Positions 1-7,130 are shown, numbered from the stretch's first letter. The stretch is DNA of 23,385 nt from CAYXOX01 sp964466745 (GCA_964466745.1 CAYXOX010000034.1:1-23385); one strand, 5' to 3'. The notes: generated by a model from the sequence alone, not told the origin. Numbers and translations: made by a program.

Positions 1-1
1 G

Positions 2-46
2 CATGGCCAAGGCCGCGAGAACGACGCCACGAAAGCCGCCGAATGA
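2..46 (+). CDS. znuC: C-terminal tail of zinc ABC transporter ATPase (ZnuC), partial
   Basis: Only the last 14 codons and the TGA stop (44-46) lie in the window. The tail reads HGQGRENDATKAAE. The stop overlaps the ATG of the next gene in an ATGA arrangement, which is typical of translationally coupled transporter genes. The identity rests on context: the following gene is a ZnuB-type permease, and its ATPase usually lies directly upstream. No ATPase motif is visible in this fragment, so another upstream gene is possible. Confidence 0.6.
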   Translation, partial: HGQGRENDATKAAE

Positions 47-852
47 TGCTGGACGATTTCATGACCCGCGCCACGCTGGCCGGTGTCGGCGTTGCCTTCG
101 CGGCCGCTCCGCTGGGGAGTTTCGTGGTTTGGCGCCGCATGGCCTATTTCGGCGATGCGACCGCCCACGCGGCGATCCTCGGCGTTGCGCTTTCGCTTGC
201 CTTGCAGATCTCGATCTTCGCGGGCGCGGTGGCGGTCGCGCTCGCCATGGCGCTCACCGTATCCGCGCTCAGCGGCCGGGGATACGCGATGGACACGCTC
301 CTTGGCGTTCTGGCCCATTCGGCCCTCGCCTTCGGGCTGGTGGCGGTTTCTTTCCTGTCGGGCATCCGGATCGACCTGATGGCCTATCTCTTCGGCGATA
401 TTCTCGCGGTTTCGCGGGGAGACCTCGCCGTGATCTGGGGAGGGGCCGCGCTGGTTGTCGGGCTGATCGGTTGGCGCTGGTCGGCGCTGCTCACTTCGAC
501 GCTCAACGAGGAACTGGCCTACGCAAGCGGCATGGACCCCCGGCGCGAGCGGCTGGTGCTGACCCTCTCTCTCGCGATTACCGTCGCCGTGGCAATCAAG
601 GTCGTGGGCGTGCTGCTGATCGCCGCAATGCTCATCATCCCGGCCGCGGCGGCGCGCCCGCTCGCGCGCACGCCCGAGGGGATGGCGCTGATCGCGGCCG
701 TCCTCGGGGCGGTTTCGGTCGTGGCCGGGCTGCGGGCGGCCTATCTGCTGGACACGCCTGCCGGCCCCTCAATCGTGTGCATCGCCGCGCTGTGCTTTCT
801 TGCCACCAGCCTCTTTCGGCTGGCCCGCGCGGGGAACTCCGGCCAAACCTGA
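43..852 (+). CDS. znuB: Zinc/manganese ABC transporter permease (ZnuB-like, ABC-3 family)
   Basis: This 269-residue inner-membrane protein is almost entirely hydrophobic, with about eight membrane segments. Features of ABC-3 family permeases are visible: an N-terminal region with FVVWRRMAYFGDATAHAAIL (residues about 26-45), where a conserved 'D..aHa..lG' motif occurs, and a late IKVVGVLLIAAMLIIPAAAA segment (about 185-205), the usual 'vG.lLv.alLiiPaa.A' signature. The length is normal for ZnuB. It would form the channel for high-affinity zinc uptake with ZnuC and a periplasmic ZnuA. Two ATGs (43 and 46) are possible; the first overlaps the upstream stop. Manganese or iron as substrate cannot be excluded from sequence alone. 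Confidence 0.92.
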   Translation: MMLDDFMTRATLAGVGVAFAAAPLGSFVVWRRMAYFGDATAHAAILGVALSLALQISIFAGAVAVALAMALTVSALSGRGYAMDTLLGVLAHSALAFGLVAVSFLSGIRIDLMAYLFGDILAVSRGDLAVIWGGAALVVGLIGWRWSALLTSTLNEELAYASGMDPRRERLVLTLSLAITVAVAIKVVGVLLIAAMLIIPAAAARPLARTPEGMALIAAVLGAVSVVAGLRAAYLLDTPAGPSIVCIAALCFLATSLFRLARAGNSGQT

Positions 853-955
853 GCCGCCCGCGAGACCGGTGCGCCTCCCGAGGCCGGCGCCGAGAATCCC
901 TTTCGGCCGTTCGTGCCCGCTGGACCCTTCCCGCGTCCGGGCGTAGAGGCGAAGC

Positions 956-1876
956 ATGTCGCCGCTCCGGGGTATAGCGCTCAAGCTGGGCGCGGTCTGC
1001 GTCTTCGTTGCCATGGCAGCGCTCGTAAAGGCCGCGCGCGCCGAGGTGCCCGCGGGGCAAGCCCTCTTTTTCCGCGCTTTCTTCGCGCTTCCGCTGATCG
1101 TGGGCTGGCTGGTCTGGCGGGGCGAGCTTCACCGAGGGCTCAAGACGGAGCGACCGCTCCAGCATGTCCTGCGCGGCCTTCTCGGCACGGCGGCCATGGG
1201 GCTGGGCTTCATGGGGCTCGGGCTCCTTCCGCTGCCGGAGGTGACGGCGATCGGCTATGCGGCGCCGCTGCTGGTGGTCGTCTTTGCGGCGGTGCTGCTC
1301 GGCGAGCGGGTGCGGGCGTTCAGGCTCTCGATGGTGGCGCTCGGGCTGGTCGGGGTGGTGATCGTGCTCAGCCCGCGCCTGTCGGTCGGGATCTCCGGCG
1401 CGGCGGCGCCCGAGACGCTCGGCGCGATCGTCGTGCTGCTCGGCGCGGTCTTCGCTGCGCTTGCGCAGGTCTTCGTGCGCATGATGGTGGCGACGGAAAG
1501 CACATCGGCCATCGTGTTCTGGTTTTCGATCACGGCAACCTGCGCGTCCTTCCTGACGCTCCCCTGGGGCTGGGTGATGCCGTCTGCGGGCGTCGCGGCG
1601 ATGCTCGTCGCTGCAGGGTTGCTCGGCGGGCTCGGGCAGATCCTGCTCACCTCCTCCTACCGCCATGCCGACGCATCGCTGATCGCCCCGTTCGATTATG
1701 CCTCGATGCTGCTCGCCCTCGTCATCGGCTATGCCGTTTTCGGCGAGGTTCCAACGCTCACGATGCTGCTCGGCGCAGCCCTCGTCGTGCTGGCGGGCGT
1801 GGCGATCATCCTGCGCGAGCGCCAACTGGGGCTGGAGCGTGCGCGCCAACGCAAGGCGCTGACCCAAGGACACTGA
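956..1876 (+). CDS. EamA/DMT-family transporter
   Basis: This 306-residue protein has about ten predicted membrane helices in two EamA repeats (roughly residues 5-140 and 150-295). Each repeat ends in a helix pair of the family type, for example LLGERVRAFRLSMVALGLVG around residue 115-135 and FGEVPTLTMLLGAALVVLAG near 265-285. Proteins of this drug/metabolite superfamily export metabolites or drugs; the substrate cannot be read from sequence. The start is the ATG at 956, preceded by a GAGGCGAAG ribosome-binding stretch. It lies 103 bases after znuB and may have its own promoter. The residue at the C-terminal end of the last helix is followed by a short basic tail. Confidence 0.9.
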   Translation: MSPLRGIALKLGAVCVFVAMAALVKAARAEVPAGQALFFRAFFALPLIVGWLVWRGELHRGLKTERPLQHVLRGLLGTAAMGLGFMGLGLLPLPEVTAIGYAAPLLVVVFAAVLLGERVRAFRLSMVALGLVGVVIVLSPRLSVGISGAAAPETLGAIVVLLGAVFAALAQVFVRMMVATESTSAIVFWFSITATCASFLTLPWGWVMPSAGVAAMLVAAGLLGGLGQILLTSSYRHADASLIAPFDYASMLLALVIGYAVFGEVPTLTMLLGAALVVLAGVAIILRERQLGLERARQRKALTQGH

Positions 1877-2007
1877 GACGGTGTTCCGTGCCGCCGCGAC
1901 CGGCAGCCTGCCCGGTTGCCCGCGGCTTCGGCTTGGACGCCTCGGATGCCTTGCCGCGCGCGGCCTTCCGCTGGATGCCGGCCGGCGTTATCGGCAAACA
2001 TTCCGCT

Positions 2008-2035
2008 TTGATTCCCGAGATGCGGGCACTAAACT
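2008..2035 (+). promoter_or_regulatory. Candidate sigma-70-type promoter
   Basis: TTGATT (2008-2013) and TAAACT (2030-2035) are separated by 16 bases, in a locally AT-rich stretch that stands out from the GC-rich surroundings. The placement about 60 bases before the ATG at 2093 fits a promoter for the secreted/membrane protein pair. Each box matches the consensus at four of six positions, so this is a motif-level guess. Confidence 0.35.
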
Positions 2036-2040
2036 TCTGT

Positions 2041-2068
2041 CCAATCATCAGAATATCACACCAATCAT
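2041..2068 (+). repeat. 8-bp direct repeat, possible operator or mRNA leader element
   Basis: CCAATCAT occurs at 2041-2048 and again at 2061-2068, exactly 20 bases apart (about two helical turns). It sits between the candidate promoter and the start codon at 2093. The spacing would place two regulator subunits on the same face of the helix. No regulator for it is identified in the window. Confidence 0.4.
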
Positions 2069-2092
2069 TCCTCCGATCGGACTCGAACAGCG

Positions 2093-2575
2093 ATGTCACA
2101 GATCCTGCAGGTTGCCGCCATTGCGCTCGCCACGGTCGGAACCGGCGCCGCGACCATGTCGGTGATGAACGAGGACATTCCCGACTTCGAAGTGCCCGCC
2201 GGCGAATGGGCGGCCGGGAGCGAGCTCGACGGCCTGAAGTTCGAGATCTTCGGCAAGGATGTCGACAGCGGCGCCGTTCTCGACAACAAGATCTCGTTCC
2301 GCGACGGAACGTTCCAATCCGCGGATTGCCAGAACTACTGCAATTTCGGATGGACCGCCTACGAGACCAAGATCGTCGACGACGTGCTCCATTTCGCCGT
2401 GCGCACGATCTGCCCGGACGCGCCGCACACGGTGGTGTGGTACGGAACCGTCGTGGGCGATACCGTGGAGCTGGAAGGCACCTGGACCACGCGCCGCTGG
2501 TACTGGACCAACCAGATCGCCATCACGGCAACGGGTACGGCCATCACGGCATCGGACCCTTCCGTCGCCGGCTGA
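2093..2575 (+). CDS. Small exported protein of unknown function, three Cys
   Basis: The 160-residue product starts with a short hydrophobic stretch (residues 5-22) that looks like a signal peptide or anchor. The rest is a soluble, probably beta-rich domain with repeated extended segments. Notable are C79 and C83 in a CxxxC pattern followed by FGW, C107 in a TICPDAPHTVVWYG segment, and a TWTTRRWYWTNQI stretch near 130-142. The Cys residues could form disulfides or bind metal in the periplasm. I do not recognise an assigned function. No clear Shine-Dalgarno sequence precedes the ATG. An alternative start at 2156 would remove the signal, so the longer form is preferred. It lies 7 bases before a membrane protein gene and is probably co-transcribed with it. 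Confidence 0.8.
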   Translation: MSQILQVAAIALATVGTGAATMSVMNEDIPDFEVPAGEWAAGSELDGLKFEIFGKDVDSGAVLDNKISFRDGTFQSADCQNYCNFGWTAYETKIVDDVLHFAVRTICPDAPHTVVWYGTVVGDTVELEGTWTTRRWYWTNQIAITATGTAITASDPSVAG

Positions 2576-2582
2576 ACCGCCC

Positions 2583-3239
2583 TTGTCCCGCTCCGGCGTG
2601 CGCCTGGGCGTGATCCTTCTGCGGGTCGCGATCCTCGTTGCGGTCCTGCTGCTGGCCACGTGGGGCGCGCATCTCATCCGCGACGCGCTGGACCTGCAGA
2701 TCAGGCCCGATAACGAACAACAGGTTCATCGGGCCATCATGCTCGGGGCCCTTGCCTATATCGGCCTGCTCGCATTGCCCTTCGTGCCGGGGGCTGAAAT
2801 CGGGATTGCGATGCTTGCTGCCTTCGGCCCCGGCATTGCGCCGCTCGTCTACATGGCGACGGTCGCCTCGATGATGCTTGCCTACACCCTCGGCAGGTTT
2901 CTTCCCATCGGGGCGCTGGAACGCCTCCTTTCCCTGCTCCGGATGCGCCGGGCGGCCGCGCTCGTGGCGCGCGCGGCGCCGCTCTCCCGGGAGGAGCGGC
3001 TGGCGCTTCTGCTCGACGGCCAGTCCGGGCGTGTGCTGAACCTCGCCCTGCGACATCGCTACATCGCGCTTGCCCTGGCGGTGAACACCCCCGGCAACTC
3101 GATCATCGGCGGTGGCGGCGGCATCATGATGATGGCGGGGCTCAGCGGCATTTTCTCGCCGCTCGTCACGCTGCTGACCATTGCCATCGCCGTATCCCCG
3201 GTGCCGCTGGCGGTGCTGTTTCTCGGCCTTCGTCTCTGA
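2583..3239 (+). CDS. Polytopic membrane protein, unknown function, distantly VTT/DedA-like
   Basis: From the TTG at 2583 this gives 218 residues; GTG codons at 2598 and 2610 are equally possible starts and no ATG fits. The first helix (about residues 7-23) is followed by a loop and a pair of hydrophobic segments around LLALPFVPGAEIGIAMLAAF, which recalls the 'P..pgE....aG..fG' loop of VTT/DedA (SNARE-associated) proteins. Near the end a glycine-rich NTPGNSIIGGGGGIMMMAG segment leads into a last helix. The VTT relation is tentative. It follows the small exported protein by 7 bases without its own clear ribosome-binding site, suggesting coupled translation and a joint function in the envelope. 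Confidence 0.75.
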   Translation: MSRSGVRLGVILLRVAILVAVLLLATWGAHLIRDALDLQIRPDNEQQVHRAIMLGALAYIGLLALPFVPGAEIGIAMLAAFGPGIAPLVYMATVASMMLAYTLGRFLPIGALERLLSLLRMRRAAALVARAAPLSREERLALLLDGQSGRVLNLALRHRYIALALAVNTPGNSIIGGGGGIMMMAGLSGIFSPLVTLLTIAIAVSPVPLAVLFLGLRL

Positions 3240-3263
3240 GCCGGGCCGCGCAAGCGGTTTTCG

Positions 3264-3287
3264 GCCCTCAAAGGGCAGAGTTTTCTT
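3264..3287 (+). terminator. Probable rho-independent terminator after the membrane protein gene
   Basis: GCCCT (3264-3268) and AGGGC (3272-3276) form a short stem with a three-base loop, followed after AGAG by a T-rich run TTTTCTT (3281-3287). A longer alternative stem pairs GGGCCG (3243-3248) with CGGCCC (3262-3267). It lies 24 bases past the stop at 3239. The stem is short, so confidence is moderate. Confidence 0.45.
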
Positions 3288-3499
3288 CCCTAACCCGGTG
3301 CTGCCAGGCCGGTGCGTGCCCGTGTCTTCCGCACCCCGCGGCGCGGGCGCATGCCGGCGGATAGGGCCGACAGGCGGAAGGCTGCACGGGGCCTTGAAGG
3401 CACGCTGAATACTGTTCGACGTTCCGAGAGTTCATGGTAACACTATGCCCGACGATCTAGTCACAAGAAGTAGCCTTTCGAACGCAAGTGGTGGGCAAG

Positions 3500-3721
3500 A
3501 TGACCACGAAAACCGATCTTCAGACGAACAAGCTGCTGGGCTTCGATGCCGCGGGTGAGCCGCTCTTCGATCTCGTGATGCCTTCGCAAGGTGCGGGCGA
3601 CGCTTCCCGCGCTGCCGGCAACGGAAAGGCCGACGGCGCCTCCAAGGCCGTTGGCAGAGCCAAGGCCGAGGGGCAAGGCAAGCTGCCCGGCAGCACCAAG
3701 CACGCCGGCGTCACACGGTAG
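3500..3721 (+). CDS. Small peptide with LLGFD motif, candidate modified-peptide precursor 1
   Basis: The 73-residue product has the motif KLLGFD (residues 11-16), then G19, PLFD (21-24) and hydrophobic LV. Beyond residue 27 the sequence is low-complexity, rich in Gly, Ala, Lys and Ser with regularly spaced lysines, and has no Cys or Trp. Its paralog at 3826-4050 carries the same motif at exactly the same residue numbers while the tails diverge, the pattern expected of peptide precursors with a shared recognition region. The ATG at 3500 is chosen by alignment of the two N-termini; in-frame GTGs at 3488 and 3491 are alternatives. The ribosome-binding site is weak. The 212 bases upstream (3288-3499) hold no gene; the promoter presumably lies there, but I see no convincing boxes. 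The precursor role is inferred; the motif and paralogy are seen directly. Confidence 0.72.
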   Translation: MTTKTDLQTNKLLGFDAAGEPLFDLVMPSQGAGDASRAAGNGKADGASKAVGRAKAEGQGKLPGSTKHAGVTR

Positions 3722-3813
3722 CTGCGCCACGCGAGACAGGGCCCCGCTTGTGCCGGCAGCTCGTCGCGCAGCGAGGCGCAGGGGCGGCCATCCGCCGAGC
3801 CTGACCAATGAAA

Positions 3814-3819
3814 AAGGAG
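3814..3819 (+). promoter_or_regulatory. Strong ribosome-binding site deciding the start of peptide 2
   Basis: AAGGAG lies 6 bases before the ATG at 3826. It overlaps the codons that follow an earlier in-frame ATG at 3808, so the later ATG is the true start. That choice also aligns both peptides residue for residue at the LLGFD motif. The site is far stronger than that of peptide 1, suggesting higher expression of peptide 2. Confidence 0.75.
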
Positions 3820-3825
3820 AAGACC

Positions 3826-4050
3826 ATGACTTCCAACCCCAATGTCGACCGCTCCAAGCTTCTGGGATTCGACCGGAGCGGCACGCCGCTCTACGACATC
3901 GTTCCTTCCGAGCATGACGATAGCGACGGCTCGGTCTCGCGAACCTCCGGCGACGTCAAGGGCGCCGGCAAGCAGCTTGGCGGCGTCAAGAGCGGTGGCG
4001 CGCAGGGTGGCCAGATCATCATCGGCCGCCTTGCCGCTCCGGTGGGCTGA
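3826..4050 (+). CDS. Small peptide with LLGFD motif, candidate modified-peptide precursor 2
   Basis: The 74-residue product shares KLLGFD (11-16), G19 and PLYD (21-24) with the upstream peptide. An acidic patch EHDDSDGS (about 29-36) follows, then a Gly/Lys/Ser/Gln-rich tail with loosely repeated 'GxxKxxG' spacing and a final IIIGRLAAPVG. It has no Cys and no Trp, which argues against lanthionine, sactipeptide or heterocycle-from-Cys chemistry. Asp, Lys, Ser and Gly are the residues available for modification. The gene lies 104 bases after peptide 1 and 17 bases before the HExxH enzyme gene, so a common transcript is likely. A proline- and glycine-ended C-terminus could be a released or protected end. 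Function unknown; modified-peptide precursor is my best reading, a small structural or stress protein the main alternative. Confidence 0.78.
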   Translation: MTSNPNVDRSKLLGFDRSGTPLYDIVPSEHDDSDGSVSRTSGDVKGAGKQLGGVKSGGAQGGQIIIGRLAAPVG

Positions 4051-4067
4051 ACGCCGGAGTTACCCTT

Positions 4068-5060
4068 ATGCATGATGGCGCCTCGCCGGCAGAGGCGGCC
4101 GGGACCTTCCCGATAGGGTGGCGCATGGCCGAAAGCCTGCGCGAATTGCAGCGCGCGGTGATTGGCCCGGGCAAGGCGCCCGATCTCATTCCGGTCGCCG
4201 AGCACCTCGAAGCTGGAGGCAGCCTGCGCCCGGAGGCCTACGCGGCCTATTTCGATCTCGTCCGGAGTGTGCAGGGCGCATCGAGCCAGCCCACCGAGAA
4301 GCTCGCCGAAACGCTTGCGCGGAGCGTGCGCTCGCACGATGCGGGCATCGCCATCCGCATGCTCGGCTTCGAGGAATTCGGGCGGGCCGGAACGCGCGAG
4401 ACACGCGAGCATTTCCAGACCGATTCGCTGAGATCAACGCAGATGGCGGCGATCCCGCCCCATGCGCACGCGCGCATTCGCAGGCGGCTGAGCGACGCGC
4501 TCGGCCTGATCGAAGCCCGCGCGCCCGACGCCTGGAGCGATGTCTCGCGGATCACCACCGAGATTGTCGCCGCCTACGGTGTTTCCCGCGGGATCATGAC
4601 CTTTGACGGTTGCAGCAGCCTCGAACGCTACGGCTCGATCCTCGTGAACATGCGCCGACAACGCACGCCGCTCGTCATGGCCGAGACGCTGGTGCACGAG
4701 AGCGCGCATTCGCTGCTCTTCGCGCTCAGCTGCAACGATCACCGGGTTCTGAACCCGCCCACGGAGCGCCACCGCAGCCCGCTTCGGATCGACCCGCGCC
4801 CGCTGGACGGCATATACCACGCGGTCTTCGTGCTGGCGCGCATGCACGGGTTTCTCGCCGAGGTCGCCTTGCACCCGGGCACGACGCCGGCCATGCGCGC
4901 GGAGGCCCGCAAGGTGCTTGCCGAACGCGAGAAGAACTTTCGCGATGGGCACTCTGTGCTCATGGAGCACGCGCGCTTCACCGAGATCGGGCGCGAGCTG
5001 CTGGAGGATGCGCATGCGCGGGTGGAACGCGCCGCGCGTGCGGTCGCCGCGGTTGTCTGA
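4068..5060 (+). CDS. HExxH-motif protein, putative alpha-ketoglutarate-type peptide beta-hydroxylase
   Basis: The 330-residue protein carries HESAH at residues 210-214 (H210, E211, H214) within ETLVHESAHSLLFAL. A second conserved stretch RPLDGIYHAVFVLARMHGF follows about 40 residues on, where H251 is the likely third metal ligand. This HExxH...(RPL.G..Ha.fv) layout is that of the 'HEXXH motif' family (TIGR04267), now named aKG-HExxH-type peptide beta-hydroxylase, whose members hydroxylate Asp or other residues of ribosomal peptides. The N-terminal half (1-190) is helical and may bind the peptide. The ATG at 4068 has CCGGAG eight bases upstream. The gene directly follows the two LLGFD peptides, which are its obvious candidate substrates. 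An ordinary zinc protease is the alternative, but no signal peptide or protease domain is seen. Confidence 0.8.
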   Translation: MHDGASPAEAAGTFPIGWRMAESLRELQRAVIGPGKAPDLIPVAEHLEAGGSLRPEAYAAYFDLVRSVQGASSQPTEKLAETLARSVRSHDAGIAIRMLGFEEFGRAGTRETREHFQTDSLRSTQMAAIPPHAHARIRRRLSDALGLIEARAPDAWSDVSRITTEIVAAYGVSRGIMTFDGCSSLERYGSILVNMRRQRTPLVMAETLVHESAHSLLFALSCNDHRVLNPPTERHRSPLRIDPRPLDGIYHAVFVLARMHGFLAEVALHPGTTPAMRAEARKVLAEREKNFRDGHSVLMEHARFTEIGRELLEDAHARVERAARAVAAVV

Positions 5061-5069
5061 AACGCTCTC

Positions 5070-6896
5070 TCAGTTGCCTTTCAGAGCCTGCACGAGCCGC
5101 GCGACGGTGGCCTGCGGCAGGCGCCGCTGGGGGTCGGTGTGGCTGCGGACGCCGGTGTCGATAGGGGTAACCGTCACGTTGCCGCGGAACGGCGGGCCGG
5201 TGCGCAGGAGCTCGTCGGTCTGCGCCACGAGCACGAGGGTCGTCACCCGTGGATCCTGCAGAAGCGCCGCGGCGCGCGCGCGCAGGCCCTGCAGGCCGAA
5301 CAGGCGCCGCTCCGTGCCGTCGGCTTCGAGCGTGACCTCGTGGGAGGTCAGCGCGGCCCCCGGCTGGCGGGCGCAGAGCGCGGCCAGACGCCTGCGCCCG
5401 GCGCGCATCGCGGCATCGCCGCCCACGAAGCACTCGACCGGGATCGTCGCCAGATCGCCTGGAAACATCGCCGCGAGGTTGGCGCGCGCTGTGTTCGGGC
5501 CGATCTGCGGCTTGAAGTTGAGCTCGGTGATCGCGCCGCCCGTCTCGTGCCAGGGGCGGGTGGGATCGGTCGATACGAGATCGATCCCCACGCTTTCCAA
5601 GCGGAAATGGCGGGAGAGCCGTTCCACCAGCTCGATGTTGTCTGGGTGCACCTTCTCGGTGATCGTTTCGTTGTAGCCTGCAAAATCCATCAGGTTGGCC
5701 GTGCGCAGGAAGACGGCCCGCCCGGCCTCCGGGATGTCGTCCGGGCCGAGGCCCTGGCCGGCCAGGCAGTCCAGAGCCTCGTCGTCGAAAGGGATGGGCT
5801 TGACCTGCAGGTGCCGCGCGCGCCGGTCGTGCGCCTCGTTGAAGGCAGCCACTAGCGCGCGCACGCTGCGCTCGCCATCGCCGTCCACCCCGGCGGGGTG
5901 GCGCGTGTAACCGAACACGAATTTTCCCTGAAAGGTGACGAGCCGGTGGCAGTGGCCGGGGATGCGCTGCTGGACGAGGATGCGCGGCGAGAGCGCGCGT
6001 GCCTTGGCATAGGCCGCGCGCACCTCCTCCTCGTTCTGCAGATCGAGGAATACGCCTTCGCCCCTGTCGAGGTCCGCGGGCTTGACGACGACGGGAAAGC
6101 CGAGGGCCCGCGCGGCCCGCACCGCATCCTCCGCGTTCTGCGGCTGGGCCGAGGCAGGGACGGGGGCCCCGATATCGCGCAGCAGCGCCTCGGTGTGATC
6201 CTTGCGCTGGGCGATCATCGCTCCGATGGCGGAATCCGCATCGGTCGCACTCTTGATGACGAGCCGGGAACGCGCGCCTGTCCCGAGCAGGAAAACGCCG
6301 CCCGAGAGATGCGCAATCGGGATATCCCGGGCAAAGGCTTCCTGCATAAGGTAGCTTGTGGAGATTCCCCGGCCCATGCTCGCGCGAACCGGCTGGATGT
6401 AGCTGTCATGCAGGGCATCGGCTGCCGGCTTCGGGTCCGGCCGGTCCGCTTCGGGCTGGGTAAAGGGCCACAACAGGTTGAGCGCGTTGAGATAGGCGAG
6501 CGCGATCCGGTCACGCGGGATATGGTCGAAAGCGACCACCTGCATCGCTACATGGCAGCTCTCGGGGGCTTCCGTTCGCGACGCGGAACGGGTTACGAAC
6601 TCCGGCGCGTAGGCCGGGATCCCGCATTCCTGCAGAAGATGCCGCGCCAGCCCGCAGCCGCAACGCAGAAGCTCCGCCAGCGCCGTGTCGAGCCGGACCT
6701 TGCCGCGCAGTCCCAGGGCCGGCACCTCTGCCGGCCCGATCAGGAAGAGGTCTTCCAGAACTTTTTCAGCGGCTTGCGTGGCGAAACCGGCAGGCCAGGC
6801 GAACTCCATCTCAAGTGTCGCCGAGGGTTGGGCCATGCCCGCCACATATCCGGCAGGGGCCGACGAGATGCGAAAACTGTAGGGGTCGGGAAGCAT
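5070..6896 (-). CDS. ATP-grasp ligase resembling the N-terminal and ATP-grasp parts of cyanophycin synthetase
   Basis: From the ATG at 6896 the protein has 608 residues. Residues about 1-190 match the layout of the cyanophycin synthetase N-domain. Residues about 195-490 form an ATP-grasp fold: IAQRKDHTEALLRDIGAPVP (about 229-248), the ATP-binding VVVKP with K272, GDGERSV (339-345), and metal-binding acidic positions GIDLVS (D439) and TELNFKP (E458, N460). The C-terminal ~110 residues lack the Mur-ligase domain of true cyanophycin synthetases, so polymer synthesis is unlikely. Such enzymes join a carboxylate (acyl-phosphate) to an amine or other nucleophile. It ends 9 bases from the HExxH gene, convergently, and could act on the same peptides (inference). 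A later ATG at 6836 is a possible start; no clear ribosome-binding site decides. Confidence 0.82.
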   Translation of the reverse strand: MLPDPYSFRISSAPAGYVAGMAQPSATLEMEFAWPAGFATQAAEKVLEDLFLIGPAEVPALGLRGKVRLDTALAELLRCGCGLARHLLQECGIPAYAPEFVTRSASRTEAPESCHVAMQVVAFDHIPRDRIALAYLNALNLLWPFTQPEADRPDPKPAADALHDSYIQPVRASMGRGISTSYLMQEAFARDIPIAHLSGGVFLLGTGARSRLVIKSATDADSAIGAMIAQRKDHTEALLRDIGAPVPASAQPQNAEDAVRAARALGFPVVVKPADLDRGEGVFLDLQNEEEVRAAYAKARALSPRILVQQRIPGHCHRLVTFQGKFVFGYTRHPAGVDGDGERSVRALVAAFNEAHDRRARHLQVKPIPFDDEALDCLAGQGLGPDDIPEAGRAVFLRTANLMDFAGYNETITEKVHPDNIELVERLSRHFRLESVGIDLVSTDPTRPWHETGGAITELNFKPQIGPNTARANLAAMFPGDLATIPVECFVGGDAAMRAGRRRLAALCARQPGAALTSHEVTLEADGTERRLFGLQGLRARAAALLQDPRVTTLVLVAQTDELLRTGPPFRGNVTVTPIDTGVRSHTDPQRRLPQATVARLVQALKGN

Positions 6897-6966
6897 TTGG
6901 CGGTGCCGAAATCGTTCTGCATAGGCAGATTGACGATCTCGGTGCCGTCTCGCAAGGGCGGCGGGT

Positions 6967-6984
6967 GCCCGTGGTTGCACGGGC
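6967..6984. other. Perfect 7-bp hairpin upstream of the ATP-grasp gene
   Basis: GCCCGTG (6967-6973) and CACGGGC (6978-6984) enclose a four-base loop. It lies about 70 bases before the ATP-grasp start at 6896 and would be in its 5' leader or promoter. The region 6897-7130 has no gene. Confidence 0.35.
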
Positions 6985-7057
6985 GAGTCCGTGGCAGGGA
7001 AACGTCAGGTGCCGGGAGCGCCGGGGCGCTGCCCGCGCACTGCAGTCGCACCGCCGA

Positions 7058-7082
7058 AGTGCCGCACCGATGGCGCGGCACT
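7058..7082 (-). terminator. Hairpin after ridA, possible terminator
   Basis: AGTGCCGC (7058-7065) pairs perfectly with GCGGCACT (7075-7082) across a nine-base loop. On the minus strand it begins 48 bases after the ridA stop at 7131. There is no following T run, so it would be at best a weak or factor-dependent terminator, or a leader element of the ATP-grasp gene downstream on the same strand. Confidence 0.35.
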
Positions 7083-7130
7083 CCGAAACCCTAATCCGCG
7101 AGCGGGGGCAGCGCCGCCACCCGGAAGTGA

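Noticed and set aside
853..955. Possible terminator after znuB (GCCTC/GAGGC around 873-885)
   Set aside because: The arms are separated by only two bases, too few for a loop, and no T run follows.
3..977. 324-codon plus-strand open frame starting at the window edge
   Set aside because: It is the shifted frame of znuB; the hydrophobic permease frame is clearly the coding one.
913..2613. 566-codon plus-strand open frame
   Set aside because: It overlaps the EamA transporter and the exported-protein gene in another frame and has Arg/Ala/Gly-rich low-complexity composition.
3401..3426. GGAAC...CGTG pattern on the minus strand resembling an EcfG (general stress sigma factor) promoter
   Set aside because: It points away from the peptide genes with no gene downstream on that strand before the terminator region, and the -10 part deviates from CGTT.
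3444..3530. ATGCCCGAC start of a possible short gene upstream of peptide 1
   Set aside because: It runs into the peptide gene in another frame with no ribosome-binding site and no similarity to either LLGFD peptide.
3500..4050. Reading the two small peptides as lanthipeptide or sactipeptide precursors, or as a toxin-antitoxin pair
   Set aside because: Neither peptide has any Cys, no lanthionine or radical SAM enzyme is nearby, and the two are paralogs of each other, not a toxin with an unlike partner.
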